Below, piece after piece: positions 61,144-64,000 of a stretch of DNA of 64,000 nucleotides. Within the stretch, counting starts at the first letter, position 1, and every line of letters begins with the position of its first letter. Both the position numbers and the translations under genes were made by a program. The stretch comes from Toxonevra muliebris (lineage: Eukaryota; Arthropoda; Insecta; Diptera; Pallopteridae): positions 95,659,235-95,723,234 of the forward strand of contig OY829326.1 of NCBI GenBank assembly GCA_963691655.1. Direction: 5' to 3'. The notes under the pieces were generated by a model. The model did not search any database and had not been told where the DNA came from. It saw only the letters and a list, made by a program, of their open reading frames with translations.

Positions 61144-61335
61144 CACTGGAGTACAAAATTTCACTTTAAAAATATAGCATGAACCAAAGTATGTTTTCTA
61201 AACTAAATCATTTTTTTCTATGGGTAAGTTTTCGAGATATGACAAAATAACGGTTTTTCAGGTTACAGTTTTACTTACAGGCTAATACAATATCTGAAGT
61301 TATATATAAACAACTATCATGAACTGATCGAATGG
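61144..61335 (+). mobile_element. Solo terminus of the CACTG-ended transposon family
   Basis: CACTGGAGTACAAAATTTCA then AGCATGAACCAAAGTATGTT matches the end of the 51,834-53,014 element, followed by TTTTTTTCTATGGGTAAG and TTTCGAGATATG as in that element's right arm. No opposite end was found nearby. Confidence 0.7.
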
Positions 61336-61461
61336 GGACCGTTCAGAAAAAATGACACCTAGAATCATTTTCTCACAAACACACACACTCTCCCATGTAC
61401 TAGACTTTCAAATAACGAACTGTTATGCAGACTAGCTACAATGGGAAAAAAACAACAACAT

Positions 61462-61790
61462 AAGTGTATAGAACGGTAGTGGTAGTTTATTTCAATATCT
61501 CTATTCAGTGAAGATATTTGGAATCAAATCCATAATTCTGGGTTATGATTTCAAATATTAGTAGCTTATATAGGATATTGAAAGATTAAGAACTATCACT
61601 AAGATCACTGATGAGGAATTGTGGCGGATTCCGAAACGGCCGTCTGATTTGCCCGTCTCTATATACATTGTTGTTGTGATGACTACATTTGTTCATTAAC
61701 CTGTTTATATATAACTTCAAATAACGAAATTTACATGAACTTAAGTCATGACTTTGAAAATTAACCTCTAGATTTAATTTTCATAGTCTC
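61462..61790. mobile_element. Right-half copy of the foldback element
   Basis: It is closely similar to 17,444-17,775 over about 330 bp, including GAACGGTAGTGGTAGTTT, GGATTCCGAAACGGCCG, TTGTTGTTGTGATGACTACA and the terminal TTAATTTTCATAGTCT. The left arm is absent. Confidence 0.75.
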
Positions 61791-61844
61791 CTAAAAAAAT
61801 AATACAATATACCTATAGTATCGACCGATCCAATTTTCTTTCGA

Positions 61845-62230
61845 GGAATCATTCCAACTAAATTGGAATTTAATTCCAAGAAAGTAATTGATTACACTTA
61901 AATAATAAATTCTTTTCTTTTCAATTACATTTTCAATTTCTTTAACGAATTGGTATATTTTTAATTACAAAATAAAATTCCCTGTAATGGAATCGAAAAA
62001 GGAATTGATATATTTTTATTACAAAATACAATCCTTTGTAATGGAATCGAAAAGTTTTTCAATTCCATTACCTATCAATTTAAAACTTTAATTACCGATT
62101 ACAATTCCTTGTAATGGAATTGAAAGTTTTATCAATTCCATTACTAAGGAATTGAAAACATTAAAGTACCAATTACTATTCCCTGTGATTGGAATGGAGA
62201 TGGAATTTAATTCCTAAAGGAATCATTACT
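61845..62230. repeat. GGAATTG-rich satellite-like repeat with inverted flanks
   Basis: Four to five units of about 60-70 bp share AATTCCNTGTAATGGAAT and ATCAATTCCATTAC. The outermost parts (GGAATCATTCC / TTCCTAAAGGAATCATTAC with GGAATTTAATTCC) are inverted, suggesting a MITE grown by internal duplication. Confidence 0.6.
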
Positions 62231-62829
62231 ACCCAACTCTATATGAATTCTACGAAAGACTGTTAACTCATAATAGATCTGTTCACGTACTTTTCCATCA
62301 AAAACTTTCGGGGAGGGAGTAAAAGCATGATTGAGAAAAAATTCTGATAAAGAGAAAACTATCAGAAAAAACGTGAACAGAAAACTATTAAAAACTTTCA
62401 ATTAGAAAATAAATTTTTAGCGCGAAAAAAATATTGTGCGATTTATAATTTAATTAATTTAAAGAGAAATTTGTTGAAATCATTTCGTGTGGCACACTGG
62501 CACTCGCATTCACAAATATTTACACTTTCCAAGCCACAAATTTACTTTAACAAATTTAACAAAACACACTTCTTGTTGACGTTTTGATATTTGACAGTTC
62601 TTTTTTTCGGCAGCTGAAAATTTCTGAAAGTTATAATTTTACTTTCAGAAACTTTCAATTACTTTTTTCTCTCTCACATTCTTACGCTATCATTTTTCTC
62701 TCTCGTTGAAAGTGTTTCGAGTACGTAAACACTTTACCAGTAAAAATATTAACAATTGTTAACAATTTTCAGACTAAATAATAATCCACTAGTGAACCAA
62801 CTTGAAGTGAACAAAAAATCGGAACTTAA

Positions 62830-62950
62830 ATGGAAAAACTTACACCCGAACAGCGCTTACAAATTATTGAATTTCATTATCAAAATTCGTGCTCTGTAAG
62901 AAATGTTTTTCACTTCAAGCATTTTATAGTCGTCATAATGACATCATTTG
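62830..62950 (+). pseudogene. Mariner-like transposase N-terminus, truncated
   Basis: ATG at 62,830 opens MEKLTPEQRLQIIEFHYQNS, CSVRNVF, then, frameshifted, AFYSRHND. This is the HTH start of a mariner-type transposase. Nothing downstream continues it. Confidence 0.6.
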
Positions 62951-63129
62951 ACTGTTACCTTAGGCGAAGAAAGGGAGACGATAGCGGCGACGCATATCAA
63001 AAATAAAAATATCTTTCATTCAAGGCTGCAGTCCGAAAAAAAGTAAATTTTTTCCTTTGTTTGTTATTTTTGTAAAAAATCCAAAGTGAGAGGCTGCACT
63101 CGCAGCGAGCGATATACTTTACGTCCGGT

Positions 63130-63640
63130 GTTTATTTCATTATATGTATACAGGGCCGTAATGAGAATATCCGGGCCCGTGGTAGGTGATATACGGGGTG
63201 ACCGTGGGTGAGATTTTAAAAGTAAAAAGGAATTATGGAATATCTCAGCAATCATTTGTGGCATGACTCCAAGATTTGGTACAGAAATATTATTTGTCAA
63301 TGAAATTCTGTGAGAAAAATAGGGATAGGCGTTGATTAGTGGGTGTGACCCTTCCTATACAACTCTAATCCTTCTTTTTTTTGCATATGTATCCAGAAAC
63401 ATTTACAAAATCTGCAAAAAAAATGTGGGTGCGACTGAAAAAAACGGCGAGGCACTTTCCATATAACCTGAATTTTGATTATTGGATATTCCAGAAACTA
63501 TTTGTTATCGCACCACAAGATTTGCTTTGGCAAATATGATTTGTCAATAGAATTTTGTGGGTGGTGCAACCCTTACTTTTAATTCGGCATATTTCCTAAA
63601 TTATTTGTGGCAATATATGAAAACTTGTGTGTAAAGGCGG
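63130..63640. repeat. Array of degenerate 120-150-bp units related to the Helitron-like repeats
   Basis: About three units each contain ATTTGTGGCA/ATTTGTTATCGC, CAAGATTTGGTACAGAAATA (or CAAGATTTGCTTTGGCAAAT), TTTGTCAATGAAATTCTGTG (or TTTGTCAATAGAATTTTGTG) and a GGTGTGACCCTTCCTATAC-type segment. The same unit appears at 59,420-59,660 and 43,118-43,320. Confidence 0.55.
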
Positions 63641-63644
63641 TATC

Positions 63645-64000
63645 AGTGATTTCTTTTTCGACACTATTGCACTTTGTTTAGTACACTTTCAGCATTTTTA
63701 GTACACTTTAACACAAAATCATATTTTTATTTTCTTTTGTATTTATTATTTCTAAAAATAGACAATTTTTTTATTTTTGTATTTGGTTCCATTACTAAGT
63801 AGTTTTGCTTGTTGTCGATTATTTTTGTGATATGCAATTCAACAATGGTTTTGTCAAATCATATTAGTACTAAACATTGTTTAGAAAAAATTTGTAGTTA
63901 AAATATTAGCTCTTGAATTTTTTTTAGACATTTTTAAAATCTGACATGACATCGTTTGTATTTTTGGCTACCTTCATTATGCTATCAAAGTATTGCCCAA
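63645..64000. other. AT-rich stretch at window end
   Basis: No gene, RNA or TE structure recognised in the last 350 bases. Confidence 0.4.

Noticed and set aside
1..64000. tRNA, rRNA, CRISPR or bacterial-type operon
   Set aside because: No cloverleaf with A/B boxes, rRNA core or spaced direct repeats was recognised by eye; gene structure is clearly eukaryotic. tRNAscan-type computation would be decisive.

Overview
This 64 kb window is AT-rich eukaryotic DNA from an insect, most likely a brachyceran fly. The evidence is short GT-AG introns, a coding gene full of Gln/Ala/Ser/Asn repeats, an odorant-binding-protein gene, and many fly-type transposable elements (TEs). A tephritid-like fly is my guess; the sequence does not prove it. 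Most of the unexplained sequence is TE debris.

Layout. (1) 1-11,093, + strand: the 3' part (at least seven exons, 2,393 codons before the stop) of a large, mostly disordered nuclear-type protein with a conserved Cys-rich zinc-binding region and two further conserved blocks. Its introns hold a MITE-like repeat, a degenerate pyrimidine-rich repeat and a broken non-LTR element. (2) 11.1-22.8 kb: gene desert with an inverted pair of Tc1-like remnants, a foldback element, the 3' end of a non-LTR element and another Tc1-like relic. (3) 22.8-28.5 kb: a PIF/Harbinger transposon with 29-bp terminal repeats, a truncated nuclease gene and a three-exon MADF gene interrupted by a nested 710-bp MITE, then several small MITEs. 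(4) 29.6-35.1 kb, - strand: a full-length R1-clade-like non-LTR retrotransposon with both ORFs open, a poly(A) tail and a 14-bp target-site duplication. (5) 35.2-43.8 kb: mariner, non-LTR and Helitron-like debris surrounding a complete four-exon odorant-binding-protein gene (39,691-40,407, - strand). (6) 44.0-59.1 kb, - strand: two tandem F-box/LRR paralogues. The upstream one can be traced through six exons and appears to carry an RRM-like fold before the F-box, an unusual RRM/F-box/LRR arrangement. Its 6.8-kb and 3.7-kb introns hold a DD37E Tc1/mariner element, a CACTG-ended transposon carrying an unclassified ORF, a Harbinger-type MITE and non-LTR fragments. (7) 59-64 kb: Helitron-like repeats, a pyrimidine-rich microsatellite region, a second half-copy of the foldback element, a CACTG terminus, a GGAATTG satellite and a mariner N-terminus.

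Three host loci are well supported: the zinc-binding protein gene, the OBP gene, and the F-box/LRR pair. The most novel candidates are the RRM/F-box/LRR gene, the CACTG-ended element family with its unclassified ORF (two coding copies plus a solo end in the window), the spliced Tc1-like inverted pair, and the MITE-in-MADF nesting. Exon boundaries were placed by hand from splice consensus and frame continuity and have not been checked against transcripts.
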